Shown here: positions 1 through 8,473 of the stretch, piece after piece
How positions within the stretch are numbered: position 1 is the stretch's first letter
How the letters are laid out: each line of letters begins with the position of its first letter
Source: a virus
Virus record (IMG/VR): IMGVR_UViG_3300049483_000263
Coordinates: 1 to 36,015 of that record
Direction: 5' to 3' (one strand)
DNA length: 36,015 nt
Made by a program: the position numbers and the translations under genes
The notes under the pieces: generated by a model
The model's database searches: none
What the model was told of the DNA's origin: nothing
What the model saw: the letters and a program-made list of their open reading frames with translations, nothing else

Positions 1-12
1 AGTTAGTAATGT
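1..12. repeat. Left copy of 12-bp terminal direct repeat
   Basis: The bases AGTTAGTAATGT open the window and also close it (36004-36015). A chance exact 12-base match at both ends is very unlikely. With the gene that reads across the junction, this indicates a circular molecule of 36,003 bp or circularly closing ends. A filled-in 12-base cohesive end would give the same picture, but here the repeat lies inside a coding frame. Confidence 0.85.
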
Positions 13-26
13 ACGGGGTTACTAAC
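2..26. promoter_or_regulatory. 8-bp perfect inverted repeat before the primase gene
   Basis: GTTAGTAA (2-9) and TTACTAAC (19-26) are perfect inverted arms around a 9-base spacer holding GGGG. The right arm ends two bases before the primase ATG, so an mRNA hairpin here would cover the ribosome-binding region. The element also contains the stop codon (23-25) of the gene crossing the circular junction. It could act as a translational regulator or a protein-binding site; nothing in the sequence decides between these. Confidence 0.5.
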
Positions 27-27
27 C

Positions 28-2430
28 ATGGCTGCTAATTACGAGGATGTGCTCGCGCAATTGACCTGTTTTGGGCTACAGGTAAATCGTCTGGATGTCG
101 GGCGGATGGTTCGTTGCCGTATTGAAGGCGATCGTGAAAAACGTGGCTGGTACATCATTCATGAGGTCACGCTGTCAGGCGGTGATACCGTTCTGGTCGG
201 CTCTTATGGAATTTGGCAGGGCGCTGAATCCAATGCACAAAAAATTGAGCTTGCCAAAATTGAATTAAGCGATGATCAGAAAGCCGTTATCAAGCAGCGC
301 ATTGCTGATGATAAAAAACGCGCTGACCGGGAACAAAAGAAACGCGCGGAACAATCGGCATTGCGTGCAGATAAAGCCTGGCGTAATTTGCAGACTGACG
401 GTGACTGCGATTACCTGCACCGCAAAGGCATAGCGGCGCACGGCGTAAGATTTACCTCAAAAGGCGCTTTGGCTGTGCCGATGCTGGATACCTCCGGGCG
501 CATTCATGGCCTGCAATTCATACTCGATAAATCCAAACAAAAAGAACTGATCGAAAAGCACAATGGCCGCGACAAACAATTCTGGCCAGCGGGTGTTGTC
601 AAGAAAGCGCATTTCCATTTGATTGGATCCCCGGCCAATTTACTGCTGGTTGCAGAAGGCTACGCAACGGCGTCCAGTCTGCATGAAGCAACCGGCTTCC
701 CGGTAGCAGTCGCCTTTGATGCTGGCAACCTGCAAAGCGTTGTCCAGGCATTAAAGAAGCGCTATCCCCATGCCAATATTTTAGTTTGTGCCGATGATGA
801 TGCATTTAGCGCCTGCAAGCATTGTCAACAACCAGTAAATATTAACCTGTCTGCTACCTGTCCGCACTGCAACGAGCCGCACGGCAAGCGTAATGCCGGT
901 GCTGAATATGCAGAACTGGCGGCGCTCGCTGTCAATGGCCGCGTCATAGCGCCGCGTTTTGCCGATCCTGCCGCACGTTTTGACCATTACTGCCGCAACC
1001 AAGGCAAGCTCACCGATTTTAACGACCTGCATTTGACCGACGGGTTACACACGGTAAGGATTCAAGTAGAAAGCGCCTTGCTCCAGTTCGGGTGGCTGGC
1101 TACCGCCAAAGCGCGGGACGAAACGCAGCAGGGGGGCGGGGAAAGCGCTAATTTAAAACCTATCGATACCACCGACGAATTGCTGGAACGTTTCAGCCTG
1201 GTCTATGGCAAAGGTGGCACGCTGTTTGATCATCATGAGCATGTGCTGGTTACGCTCTCGGATATGCGGGACGCTTGCCAGTCGCGGGAAATACACAGGC
1301 GCTGGTCAGAGTCACCGCAACGCCGCATCGTCCGCCCTGAAAATGTCGGCTTTGATCCGGCCGGTGAAGACAAAAACATCACCTGTAATCTATGGGCGGG
1401 CTGGCCGACTGAAGCCAAAGCGGGAAAGTGTGATGCGCTGCTAGGTCTGCTTTATCACATGTGCAGCGATGAGCATAACTCGATGGATTTGGCGCAATGG
1501 GTTATCAAATGGCTGGCCTATCCACTCCAGAATCCCGGCGCAAAAATGCGCACGACCTTGGTTTTGCACGGTCCACAAGGAACCGGAAAAAACCTGTTCT
1601 TTGAGGCGATCATGGATATGTACGGCTGCTATGGCCGCATCATCGACCAGTCCGCCATTGAAGATAAGTTCAACGACTGGGCCAGCCGCAAACTGTTTTT
1701 AATCGCCGATGAAGTTGTGGCTCGCTCTGATCTTTACCACGTCAAAAACAAACTGAAAGCCTTTATCACTGGCGAATGGATACGGGTCAACCCCAAGAAC
1801 ATGGCGGCATACGAAGAACGCAACCACGTTAACCTGGTGTTTTTGTCGAATGAACGGATGCCGGTGGTGATCGAAGAAGATGACCGGCGGCATTGCGTGA
1901 TCTGGACGCCGCCTAAAAAAGAGGCGGACTACTATAAGACTGTCTCGGAAGAGATAAAAAACGGCGGTATAGCTGCGCTGCATGACTGGCTGCTTAATAT
2001 TGATCTGGGCGATTTCAACGAACACGCCAAGCCGCCAATGACCAATGCCAAACAGGAACTGCTTAACCTCGGCAAGGATTCCATTTTGCGCTTCTACGAT
2101 GACTGGATAGGCGGCGAAATTGATGGCGTCCCCAACATGCCGGTATTGTCCGATGACATTTACGATCTGTACAAGCATTGGTGCGGCCGTCAAGGCGTCA
2201 AGGCCTCGCCGATGAACAAGGCCATTGACCATATCGCCAAACGCCCGGGCATGCGCAAGGAGCGCAAGCGTTACCTGAACGGCACCAAGCCCAGCAACCC
2301 CAAGTTTTTTGTATACCCGCCCCAATGTCTTGAAATGAATCCAGGCAACAGTGAAACCGGCTGGCTGGGACAGTGTGTCGAGGATTTCAGGATCGCTGTC
2401 AAAGAATACAAAGGCGGCGCTTATGATTGA
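28..2430 (+). CDS. Phage primase-helicase (Toprim plus SF3/D5-like ATPase, DUF5906 type)
   Basis: An 800-residue replication protein expected to prime and unwind phage DNA. The N-terminal third has a charged coiled segment (about 80-115). A Toprim core follows: VAEGYATA at about 208-215 with E210, and CADDD at about 254-258. A four-cysteine zinc knuckle (C263, C266, C278, C281) is inserted in this region. The C-terminal helicase has Walker A GPQGTGKN at about 515 and Walker B LIADE at about 557-561, then FLSNE as a sensor-like strand. Toprim followed by a DUF5906-type helicase is a common single-chain replication protein of temperate phages. The start is ATG at 28, with an in-frame stop at 7-9 and GGGG at 15-18 as a weak ribosome site. 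It is probably the last early gene of the operon that crosses the circular junction. Confidence 0.92.
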   Translation: MAANYEDVLAQLTCFGLQVNRLDVGRMVRCRIEGDREKRGWYIIHEVTLSGGDTVLVGSYGIWQGAESNAQKIELAKIELSDDQKAVIKQRIADDKKRADREQKKRAEQSALRADKAWRNLQTDGDCDYLHRKGIAAHGVRFTSKGALAVPMLDTSGRIHGLQFILDKSKQKELIEKHNGRDKQFWPAGVVKKAHFHLIGSPANLLLVAEGYATASSLHEATGFPVAVAFDAGNLQSVVQALKKRYPHANILVCADDDAFSACKHCQQPVNINLSATCPHCNEPHGKRNAGAEYAELAALAVNGRVIAPRFADPAARFDHYCRNQGKLTDFNDLHLTDGLHTVRIQVESALLQFGWLATAKARDETQQGGGESANLKPIDTTDELLERFSLVYGKGGTLFDHHEHVLVTLSDMRDACQSREIHRRWSESPQRRIVRPENVGFDPAGEDKNITCNLWAGWPTEAKAGKCDALLGLLYHMCSDEHNSMDLAQWVIKWLAYPLQNPGAKMRTTLVLHGPQGTGKNLFFEAIMDMYGCYGRIIDQSAIEDKFNDWASRKLFLIADEVVARSDLYHVKNKLKAFITGEWIRVNPKNMAAYEERNHVNLVFLSNERMPVVIEEDDRRHCVIWTPPKKEADYYKTVSEEIKNGGIAALHDWLLNIDLGDFNEHAKPPMTNAKQELLNLGKDSILRFYDDWIGGEIDGVPNMPVLSDDIYDLYKHWCGRQGVKASPMNKAIDHIAKRPGMRKERKRYLNGTKPSNPKFFVYPPQCLEMNPGNSETGWLGQCVEDFRIAVKEYKGGAYD

Positions 2431-2455
2431 TTGTTGCTTAAAACAAACAAAAGCT

Positions 2456-2724
2456 GTGCAGGGTGTGCAGGGTGTGCAGGGTCAAATTTTCCCTACCCTG
2501 CACAGCTGCAAGCCACGCGCGGCGCTGGTTTGCGCGGTGTTGTGCAGGGTGTGCAGGGTGAACCTACGTGCCTGTGCGCGAGCGATTTACAAAACCATTC
2601 TCTCTATAAATATCACGTCTCGCGTGTATATGTACCCTGCACACCCTGCACACCCTGCACAGGCCACGTTATGCGTAGCTTGCAGCTGTGCATGGTACAA
2701 ACGCGCACCCTGCACACCCTGCAC
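2456..2724. repeat. Array of eleven 9-bp repeats in both orientations (candidate origin or packaging/regulatory site)
   Basis: The unit GTGCAGGGT occurs three times in tandem (2456-2482) and twice in tandem (2542-2559). Its inverse ACCCTGCAC occurs once (2495-2503), three times in tandem (2634-2660) and twice in tandem (2707-2724). Longer inverted pairs are superimposed: a 13-bp pair (2452-2464 with 2495-2507) and a 15-bp pair (2499-2513 with 2678-2692). The stretch from 2431 to 2746 has no convincing gene. Reading frames stay open because the unit is 9 bp, giving Cys-Ala-Gly or Val-Gln-Gly repeats in translation. The location right after the primase and before the terminase suits a replication origin with initiator sites, or a terminase/packaging recognition region. 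Confidence 0.85.
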
Positions 2725-2746
2725 TACTCTTTTTTTATTAAAAAAT

Positions 2747-3088
2747 ATGAAGAAGTTAATTTGTGGAAAAGAAAATATAGAAAGCTTTAGGGGCGAATTA
2801 AAGGCTGCTACGCCCGTTTTTTATTCACTGGCAAAGGAACTCTACACCTCCGGCATGATTTCAGGATTACGCGGCGCTACGCTTGAATTTATGCCATTTA
2901 CTGAACCCGCCCTTGTCGATGATCAACAAGAACGGCAAGAACAAAGAACCTGTGAAGATTGCGGGCAGTGGCAACGCGATAACGTCGGCGATGGCGCCGG
3001 CATAGGCTTGTGCCTGTTAAACATCAATCCCAAGCAAGTTAAATGGCCGGGCATTGCGGCCTGCCACAAAATAGAGGCGATAGCATGA
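2747..3088 (+). CDS. Small zinc-knuckle-like phage protein upstream of terminase
   Basis: A 113-residue protein of unknown function. The C-terminal half has a cysteine pattern: CEDCGQW (near 79-85), then GLCL, then AACHKIEA at the end. This suggests a small metal-binding fold. Similar short Cys-rich proteins often follow phage primases. The frame stays open far upstream through the 9-bp repeat array, but I start at ATG 2747 because the upstream part is repeat-derived. There is no clear ribosome site, so the start is uncertain. The stop overlaps the next ATG (ATGA at 3085-3088), which ties it to the packaging operon. Confidence 0.6.
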   Translation: MKKLICGKENIESFRGELKAATPVFYSLAKELYTSGMISGLRGATLEFMPFTEPALVDDQQERQEQRTCEDCGQWQRDNVGDGAGIGLCLLNINPKQVKWPGIAACHKIEAIA

Positions 3089-3663
3089 GCCTGATGAGTC
3101 AAGCCGAATTCGCCAAACACATCGGCAGGACATCGGGCTATATAACCCAGTTGAAAGATGCTGGCCGGATCGTGATGCAAGGCCGCATGGTGGATGTTGA
3201 AGCATCCATCAGTCTGATGAACGAAACCCAAGACCCAAGCAAGGCAGGCGTAGCCGAACGCCACGAACAGGCACGCGAACAACGCGCCCTGAGCGTAGCC
3301 GAAGGGAAGCAACCCGGCACTTCGGCTCCGCTCAGGGCAAGCGCAGCAATGGACGACACGGCTGGCAATGCGGGCAGCTCTTACCAGCAGTCGCGGGCGA
3401 TGAAGGAAAAATATAACGCCCTACAGGCCCAAATAGCCTACGAAAAAGAAGTGGGGCTGTTGCTGGTAGCTAATGAAGCCCGTGCCGCCGTGGCCGACGG
3501 TGACGCGATCATCCGTAACCGTCTGGAATCCCTGCCCGATATGCTTGCTCCGCAACTGGCTGCCGAAAGCGATGAGCAGAAAATACGCACGCTGCTAATG
3601 GATCAGGTTGAACAGCTGCTTGGGGAATTGTCCCGCACTTTTCACGGCATGATTAAGTCATGA
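3085..3663 (+). CDS. Terminase small subunit (Nu1/DUF1441-like)
   Basis: A 192-residue protein expected to recognise phage DNA for packaging and recruit the large subunit. The N-terminus (SQAEFAKHIGRTSGYITQLKDAG) looks like a winged-helix DNA-binding domain. The C-terminal helical part (about 105-192, from MKEKYNALQAQIAYEKEVG) resembles DUF1441/Nu1-type oligomerisation regions. The start at 3085 is chosen because it overlaps the previous stop as ATGA and has AGAGGCGAT upstream. An in-frame upstream ATG at 3043 lies inside the preceding gene. It overlaps the large subunit by ATGA at 3660-3663. Confidence 0.8.
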   Translation: MSLMSQAEFAKHIGRTSGYITQLKDAGRIVMQGRMVDVEASISLMNETQDPSKAGVAERHEQAREQRALSVAEGKQPGTSAPLRASAAMDDTAGNAGSSYQQSRAMKEKYNALQAQIAYEKEVGLLLVANEARAAVADGDAIIRNRLESLPDMLAPQLAAESDEQKIRTLLMDQVEQLLGELSRTFHGMIKS

Positions 3664-5579
3664 GCGCCTTGACTGTCATCGAGCAAAGTAGCAGCGCGTA
3701 CAGCAATGCCGCACCCATCATCCACGCCACCCGCGCGAAAGCCTTCGCCCCGCGCAAGACATTGACCGTGTCCGAATGGGCCGATGCCGAGCGCCGGTTG
3801 TCGAAGAAGGGCAGCACCGAGCCGGGGCCATGGCGGACAGACAGAAATCCGCCGTTGCGTGAACCGATGGATTGCTTGTCTGCCCGATCAACGGTGCATG
3901 ATGTGGTATTGATGTTCCCGATCCAGATGGGCAAAACCGAAGTGGCATTAAATGCGCTCGGTTACATCATGGATCACACACAGGGCCCGGTCATGGTTTG
4001 TCTGCCCGGTGAAGTCTCACAAAGCAAATGGATCAACCAGAAGCTTAATCCGATGCTGGAAGAAACGCCCGCGGTACAACGGACATTAACCAGCACCAAT
4101 AGCCGCAATTCCAGCAATACCAAAGAGTTCAAGGACTTCATCGGCGGCCAGCTCTACATCGAGCACGCGGGCAGTCCGGCACGGCTTAAATCAACGACGG
4201 TTAAATACCTGATCGTGGACGAGCTGACCGAGTTCGCCGGAAACCTGCAAACCGGTGATGATCCGCTGATGATGCTGGAAGACCGCACATCGGCATTCCC
4301 GGCAACCTACAAGCGCCTATACATTTCCAGCCCTGGCATAAAAGGCATTTGCCGCACGCACGAGCTTTACGAAAAGTCTGACCAGCGCAAGTTCTTCATG
4401 CCCTGCCCGCATTGCGGAGATAACATCGTTTTTGAATGGTCTGGATTGCACTGGACACAAGGCGGACGTGATGTGCGGTATGTTTGCCCGGAATGCGCCT
4501 GTGAGATTGAAGAGCATTACAAAACCGATATGATCAAGAAAGGCCGCTGGATTGCGACAAATCCGGGGCCAGCATTACGCGGTTATCACATCAACGCGCT
4601 GTATTATCAAATCGGCCTGGGGCCGCGCTGGGCGGTTCTGGTTGATATGTGGTTACAGGCTTATAACGACCCGTCACGGTTGAAAACCTTTCTGAACAGC
4701 CGCCTGGCTGAGGCATGGGAAGACCCGTCCATGCGGCAGGTAAAACTTAACGTGATTGCCGACCGCGCCGAACCTTACCGCTTGCGGGTAGCTCCCATAG
4801 GTGTCGCGGCAATTACTGCCGGTGTCGATACCCAAGACAACCGCCTGGCCGTGCAAATTGTCGGCTGGGGTAAAGGCATGGCCTGTTGGGTGCTGGATTA
4901 CGTAGAATTGATGGGCGACCCTGCCGATGATGCCGTTTGGGTATCGCTCACCGAGCTGTTAAACCGGCCTATCGAGCATATCAACGGCCATAAATTGCCC
5001 ATTATCGCGACCGCCATTGACGCGGGCGGCCACCGCACCGAAGCCGTCAAGGATTATGTAAGACGTCGGCAAATACGCCGCCCGATGGTGATCTTTGGCG
5101 CCGTTCCCAACAATGCGCCGGTGTTGTCCAAGGCCAAGGCTCAGGATGTTAACTGGCGCGGCCGTATCGACAAGCGCGGCGTGCATATCCATCACGTTGG
5201 CACCGTGGCAGTCAAAAACGTATTGTTCGGACGTCTGGCAACCGATGGCGACAAAGCCAATGATGCCCGCTTGGTGCATATCTCAGAAGATTTGCCGCAA
5301 GAATATTTTACCGGGATCGTCTCGGAAACCTACGACCCGCGGACAAACCGTTTCGTGAAAAAGCGCGGCGCCAGAAACGAGCCGCTGGATACATTTGTTT
5401 ATGCCTACGCCGCCGCCCACAATCCAGAATTGCGGCTACATTTGCACACACAAGCAAAATGGGCAGAACTTTTGGAACAGTATGCAAAACCGCTGGACGC
5501 ACAAAGCCGTCTGGCGCAAACCGAAGAAGCAACCAGCATTTCAACCGGAATAGACCTATCAGGATGGGGCCGCAAATGA
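3660..5579 (+). CDS. Terminase large subunit, lambda gpA family
   Basis: A 639-residue packaging motor and nuclease. The ATPase has a GpA-type Walker A in FPIQMGKTE (K92) and Walker B in YLIVDEL (about 184-190). A zinc-binding insert has CPHC (about 248-251) and CPEC (about 278-281). The C-terminal nuclease part includes GVDTQDNRLAVQIVGWG and AIDAGGHRTEAV, matching the GpA nuclease layout. The length is typical of the family. GpA-type terminases often cut at cos sites, so cohesive ends are possible. It is coupled to its neighbours by ATGA overlaps on both sides. Confidence 0.95.
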   Translation: MSALTVIEQSSSAYSNAAPIIHATRAKAFAPRKTLTVSEWADAERRLSKKGSTEPGPWRTDRNPPLREPMDCLSARSTVHDVVLMFPIQMGKTEVALNALGYIMDHTQGPVMVCLPGEVSQSKWINQKLNPMLEETPAVQRTLTSTNSRNSSNTKEFKDFIGGQLYIEHAGSPARLKSTTVKYLIVDELTEFAGNLQTGDDPLMMLEDRTSAFPATYKRLYISSPGIKGICRTHELYEKSDQRKFFMPCPHCGDNIVFEWSGLHWTQGGRDVRYVCPECACEIEEHYKTDMIKKGRWIATNPGPALRGYHINALYYQIGLGPRWAVLVDMWLQAYNDPSRLKTFLNSRLAEAWEDPSMRQVKLNVIADRAEPYRLRVAPIGVAAITAGVDTQDNRLAVQIVGWGKGMACWVLDYVELMGDPADDAVWVSLTELLNRPIEHINGHKLPIIATAIDAGGHRTEAVKDYVRRRQIRRPMVIFGAVPNNAPVLSKAKAQDVNWRGRIDKRGVHIHHVGTVAVKNVLFGRLATDGDKANDARLVHISEDLPQEYFTGIVSETYDPRTNRFVKKRGARNEPLDTFVYAYAAAHNPELRLHLHTQAKWAELLEQYAKPLDAQSRLAQTEEATSISTGIDLSGWGRK

Positions 5580-5848
5580 CCGACATTATTACCAGCATCA
5601 TTGAAACATTCAAAGAGCATGTATCGACGATCACCCCGGAGCTAGCCAAAGACATCGAGGGCGTTATCCGCAAGCAATGGGGCGGCGAACAGGCCTATAT
5701 TGCCAAGCGCCTAGCCATCGTAGACAGCAAAAAACAAACCATCAATAACGAATTGCGGGCGGGTTACAGCATTATGCAGATTGAGCATAAGCACGGCATC
5801 CCGCGCCGCACTATTTACCGACTCATTAACCACAAACAGAGGGCATAA
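5576..5848 (+). CDS. Mor-like HTH transcription regulator
   Basis: A 90-residue protein starting at the ATG that overlaps the terminase stop. The middle contains GGEQAYIAK, and the end contains a helix-turn-helix, GYSIMQIEHKHGIPRRTIYRLI. This is the pattern of the Mor/C activator family that turns on middle or late genes in Mu-like phages. Its placement between terminase and head genes is unusual. It may activate late transcription here, but no target promoter was identified. An in-frame extension upstream of 5576 lies inside the terminase gene and is not real. Confidence 0.65.
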   Translation: MTDIITSIIETFKEHVSTITPELAKDIEGVIRKQWGGEQAYIAKRLAIVDSKKQTINNELRAGYSIMQIEHKHGIPRRTIYRLINHKQRA

Positions 5849-5850
5849 CC

Positions 5851-6078
5851 ATGGCAGGATTAACACTGGCAGACGCTGAAGCAAGATTGGCCGGATGGCT
5901 GTCTGCCGATGCTGAGCTGCAAACCGGACAAACCGTAAAATTCAATGACCGCTTGTTGACCCGCGCCGATGCGCTGGAAGTGCGCAACAACATCGATTAC
6001 TGGCAAAAGAAATGCCAGGAACTGGAAGCCTCGAAATCGGGGCGCGGCCGGTCGCGCACCGTATCACCCAACTGGTAA
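5851..6078 (+). CDS. gpW/DUF6148-like head-tail joining protein
   Basis: A 75-residue protein beginning MAGLTLADAEARLAGW. It has a helix, then TVKFNDRLLTRADALEVRNNIDYW, then a second helix and a basic tail (SGRGRSRTVSPNW). The helix-hairpin-helix pattern, size and position just before the portal match gpW-type head completion proteins. These bind the portal ring and let the tail join. It starts two bases after the previous stop. Confidence 0.7.
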   Translation: MAGLTLADAEARLAGWLSADAELQTGQTVKFNDRLLTRADALEVRNNIDYWQKKCQELEASKSGRGRSRTVSPNW

Positions 6079-6082
6079 GGTC

Positions 6083-6616
6083 ATGAACAAGCCCATAAAA
6101 TTTCCCGTCAACAATGCCACTATCGACCTGATCAAGCATGCCGAATCTTTACACGATGGCGATTTGTCAAAGATAGGCCTGCAACCCAAACGCTGCCCGG
6201 CCGGAATTTGGACGTATGGCTACGGGCATGCGTTATTTGACAACAGCGGGCAATTATTGAGCAGGCAAAGCGATAAGGAAGAGGCTTACCGGCAGGCCGC
6301 CCGTCTTGAAGAATCAGGGGCAGTGGTCTTGCTAGCGCAGGACTTGGAAAAATATGCGTCATCGGTAAAAGGCCTGCTAAAGGTTTCGGTTTTAGAAAAC
6401 AAATTGGGGGCTATGGTATCCCTGGCCTACAACATCGGCATCAATGCCTTTAAAACATCAACCGTTTTAAAGCGGGTTAATCAGCGTGATTTCGATAGCG
6501 CTGCCAATGCGTTCCTGCTCTGGAACAAAGGCCGGGACAGGAATGAAAAACTAATAGTCATGGCAGGATTAACAAACCGGCGCAATGCAGAAAAGGCGCT
6601 TTTTTTACAAAACTAA
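6083..6616 (+). CDS. Phage lysozyme (GH24 endolysin-like)
   Basis: A 177-residue muramidase expected to cut peptidoglycan at the end of infection. The catalytic glutamate lies in IKHAESLHDG, and the signature CPAGIWTYGYGHA supplies the active-site threonine. The usual aspartate between them is replaced by cysteine (RCPAG), a variant I recall from other phage lysozymes. About ten residues are inserted between Glu and this motif. AYNIGINAF and NKGRDRNEKLIVMAGLTNRRNAE match the conserved C-terminal lobe. There is no signal peptide, so it needs a holin, and the likely holin is 6 kb downstream. The start at 6083 follows AAGG. Confidence 0.88.
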   Translation: MNKPIKFPVNNATIDLIKHAESLHDGDLSKIGLQPKRCPAGIWTYGYGHALFDNSGQLLSRQSDKEEAYRQAARLEESGAVVLLAQDLEKYASSVKGLLKVSVLENKLGAMVSLAYNIGINAFKTSTVLKRVNQRDFDSAANAFLLWNKGRDRNEKLIVMAGLTNRRNAEKALFLQN

Positions 6617-6632
6617 ATAACCGGAAATCACA

Positions 6633-8186
6633 ATGAGAAAAACCCTGTCAGACAAAATAACCGAATATTTCAGTCCGCAAACAGCCGTTAGGCGCTACAA
6701 GGCTAGGGCGATGATTGGCGCTTATGAGCAAGGCGGCTATAACGGCGCATCGCGCACCCGGGCGGCCGTAGGCAATTACAACCCGGTCAGCGGCGACGTC
6801 AATGACGATACGATCAGCGACTTGCCAACATTACGGGCAAGGACCCGCGACCTGGTGCGCAATACGCCAATCGCAGGGGGCGCAGTCAATACGATGGTGA
6901 CGTATGTGGTCGGCACCGGCTTAACGCTGCGTGCCGCCATCGATGGCAGCAAGCTGGGCTTGGCCAGCGGTGAGGGCGGGGTCTGGCAGGATGAAGTGAA
7001 TGCGCGTTTTTCTGCCTGGGCAGAATCTACCGATTGCGATGCGGCGCGGGGGCTTAATTTTTATGGCATCCAGGCGCTGGCTTTCCGTTCCATGCTGGAA
7101 TCCGGCGACGTGTTTGCCTTGTTGTCACAAGTGGATCGGGGCGGGAGGTTACACCCGGTTGTGCAGTTGATAGAAGCAGACCGTGTTTGCAACAAGGACA
7201 GTGTTAGAGATACCAATGATCTGATAGCAGGCGTTGAAATTGACAGCATGGGCGCACCGGTGGCCTACTACATTTGCAACCAGCATCCGACGCAGTGGAA
7301 GCCCGGCATTAAGAAGAGCTGGACACGAGTGGAAGCCTTTGGGGCGCAAACCGGGCGCCGCAATGTGATCCATTTGCTTGAACGCCGCCGCCCAGGGCAG
7401 GTACGCGGCGTGCCTATACTGTCGCCGGTGATTGAGCCGCTCAAGCAGCTGGCACGCTATACCGAAGCCGAATTGCAGGCCGCCGTCGTGTCCGGAGCAT
7501 TCGCCGTGTTTTTGAAGATGGACCCGAATGCCTTCTCTGACCTGTTCGACGACAACGGCAAGAAACAATACATGGATTCAGCCAGCAAATGGAAGGGTGA
7601 CTATCCGTCAAGCATGGAAGGCCCGGGCAAAGCGGTTAACCTTTTGCCTGGTGAAGAAATCGTTGAATCAAACCCGGGGCGGCCTAACAGCGAATTTGAC
7701 CCGTTTGTGCAGGCAATTTTACGGCAAATCGGTTGTGAATTGGGCTTGCCATTTGAGGTGCTGATCAAGCATTTTACCAGCAGTTACAGCGCCGCCCGCG
7801 CAGCCTTGCTGGATGCGTGGCGGGTATTTAGGGTACGCCGTGAAATGTTGAGCGCGTATTTTTGCCAGCCGATTTATGAAGACTGGCTGGCGCGTGAAAT
7901 TGCCGCTGGAAACATTGTCGCCCGTGGCTTTTTTGAAGACCCATTGATCCGGCATTACTGGTGCCAATCTGACTGGATCGGCGACGGCCCCGGCAGCATA
8001 GACCCGTCAAAAGAAGCCGATGCCGCGCAAAAACGGATAGACATAGGTATCTCCACGATTGCCGCCGAATCCATATTGCATGATGGCGGCGATTGGTGGG
8101 CAAAGCACAAGCAGCGTGCGAATGAGCGGCGTATGCGCGTGGGCGCAAATCTTGAACCGGAGCAATTGCCGGTCGCCCGTCCCTGA
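6633..8186 (+). CDS. Portal protein, lambda gpB family
   Basis: A 517-residue protein forming the dodecameric ring at one capsid vertex through which DNA enters. Family features include RARTRDLVRNTPIAGGAVNTMV, GTGLTLRA and SMLESGDVFALL. Others are RPGQVRGVPILSPVIEPLKQLARYTEAELQAAVVSGAF and LPFEVLIKHFTSSYSAARAALLDAWR. Length and order (terminase, gpW-like, portal, protease) fit the lambda type. CCGGAAA upstream is a modest ribosome site. Confidence 0.95.
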   Translation: MRKTLSDKITEYFSPQTAVRRYKARAMIGAYEQGGYNGASRTRAAVGNYNPVSGDVNDDTISDLPTLRARTRDLVRNTPIAGGAVNTMVTYVVGTGLTLRAAIDGSKLGLASGEGGVWQDEVNARFSAWAESTDCDAARGLNFYGIQALAFRSMLESGDVFALLSQVDRGGRLHPVVQLIEADRVCNKDSVRDTNDLIAGVEIDSMGAPVAYYICNQHPTQWKPGIKKSWTRVEAFGAQTGRRNVIHLLERRRPGQVRGVPILSPVIEPLKQLARYTEAELQAAVVSGAFAVFLKMDPNAFSDLFDDNGKKQYMDSASKWKGDYPSSMEGPGKAVNLLPGEEIVESNPGRPNSEFDPFVQAILRQIGCELGLPFEVLIKHFTSSYSAARAALLDAWRVFRVRREMLSAYFCQPIYEDWLAREIAAGNIVARGFFEDPLIRHYWCQSDWIGDGPGSIDPSKEADAAQKRIDIGISTIAAESILHDGGDWWAKHKQRANERRMRVGANLEPEQLPVARP

Positions 8187-8203
8187 TAACATCAGGATTC
8201 GTT

Positions 8204-8473
8204 ATGTTCAACTGGCCTGATTTATGGTTTCCCGCCATCAATCTTTGGACTGTTCCAAAACAAAACCCACACAAAAACAAACCGATGAATAATTGCAGAG
8301 AAGCGATAGACGATGACCTTGATTATTTTTATGATCATGCCGAAAAAGTAGGCAAGCGTACAACTGAAAAGCAGGAAGAGCAGTTTTGCAGCAGGGTGCT
8401 TTATCTGACCAGAGCTGAAAAAGTCAGTGACATTGAGGCGAGGCGCGTAGCCTTTACGGAGATGTTCGGATGA
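8204..8473 (+). CDS. Small phage protein of unknown function
   Basis: An 89-residue protein with an aromatic, proline-rich start (MFNWPDLWFPAINLW), then a charged helical part ending in ARRVAFTEMFG. No family is recognised. AGGA lies just upstream of the ATG. It sits between portal and protease, and its stop overlaps the next possible start as ATGA. Confidence 0.6.
   Translation: MFNWPDLWFPAINLWTVPKQNPHKNKPMNNCREAIDDDLDYFYDHAEKVGKRTTEKQEEQFCSRVLYLTRAEKVSDIEARRVAFTEMFG

Noticed and set aside
1-12. Proven 12-base cos end
   Set aside because: A filled cohesive end could look like this, but the repeat lies within a coding frame that closes neatly before the primase, and cos would be expected nearer the terminase small subunit.
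1699-2325. 208-codon open frame on the minus strand inside the primase gene
   Set aside because: It is antisense to a strongly conserved helicase domain, has no family pattern and no operon context.
2456-2724. CRISPR array
   Set aside because: 9-bp units in both orientations, directly abutting, with no regular spacers.
2351-2746. Long open frames through the repeat array giving Val-Gln-Gly or Cys-Ala-Gly repeat proteins
   Set aside because: The 9-bp unit keeps all frames open; the translated repeats are by-products of noncoding repeats, and two overlapping frames are open at once.
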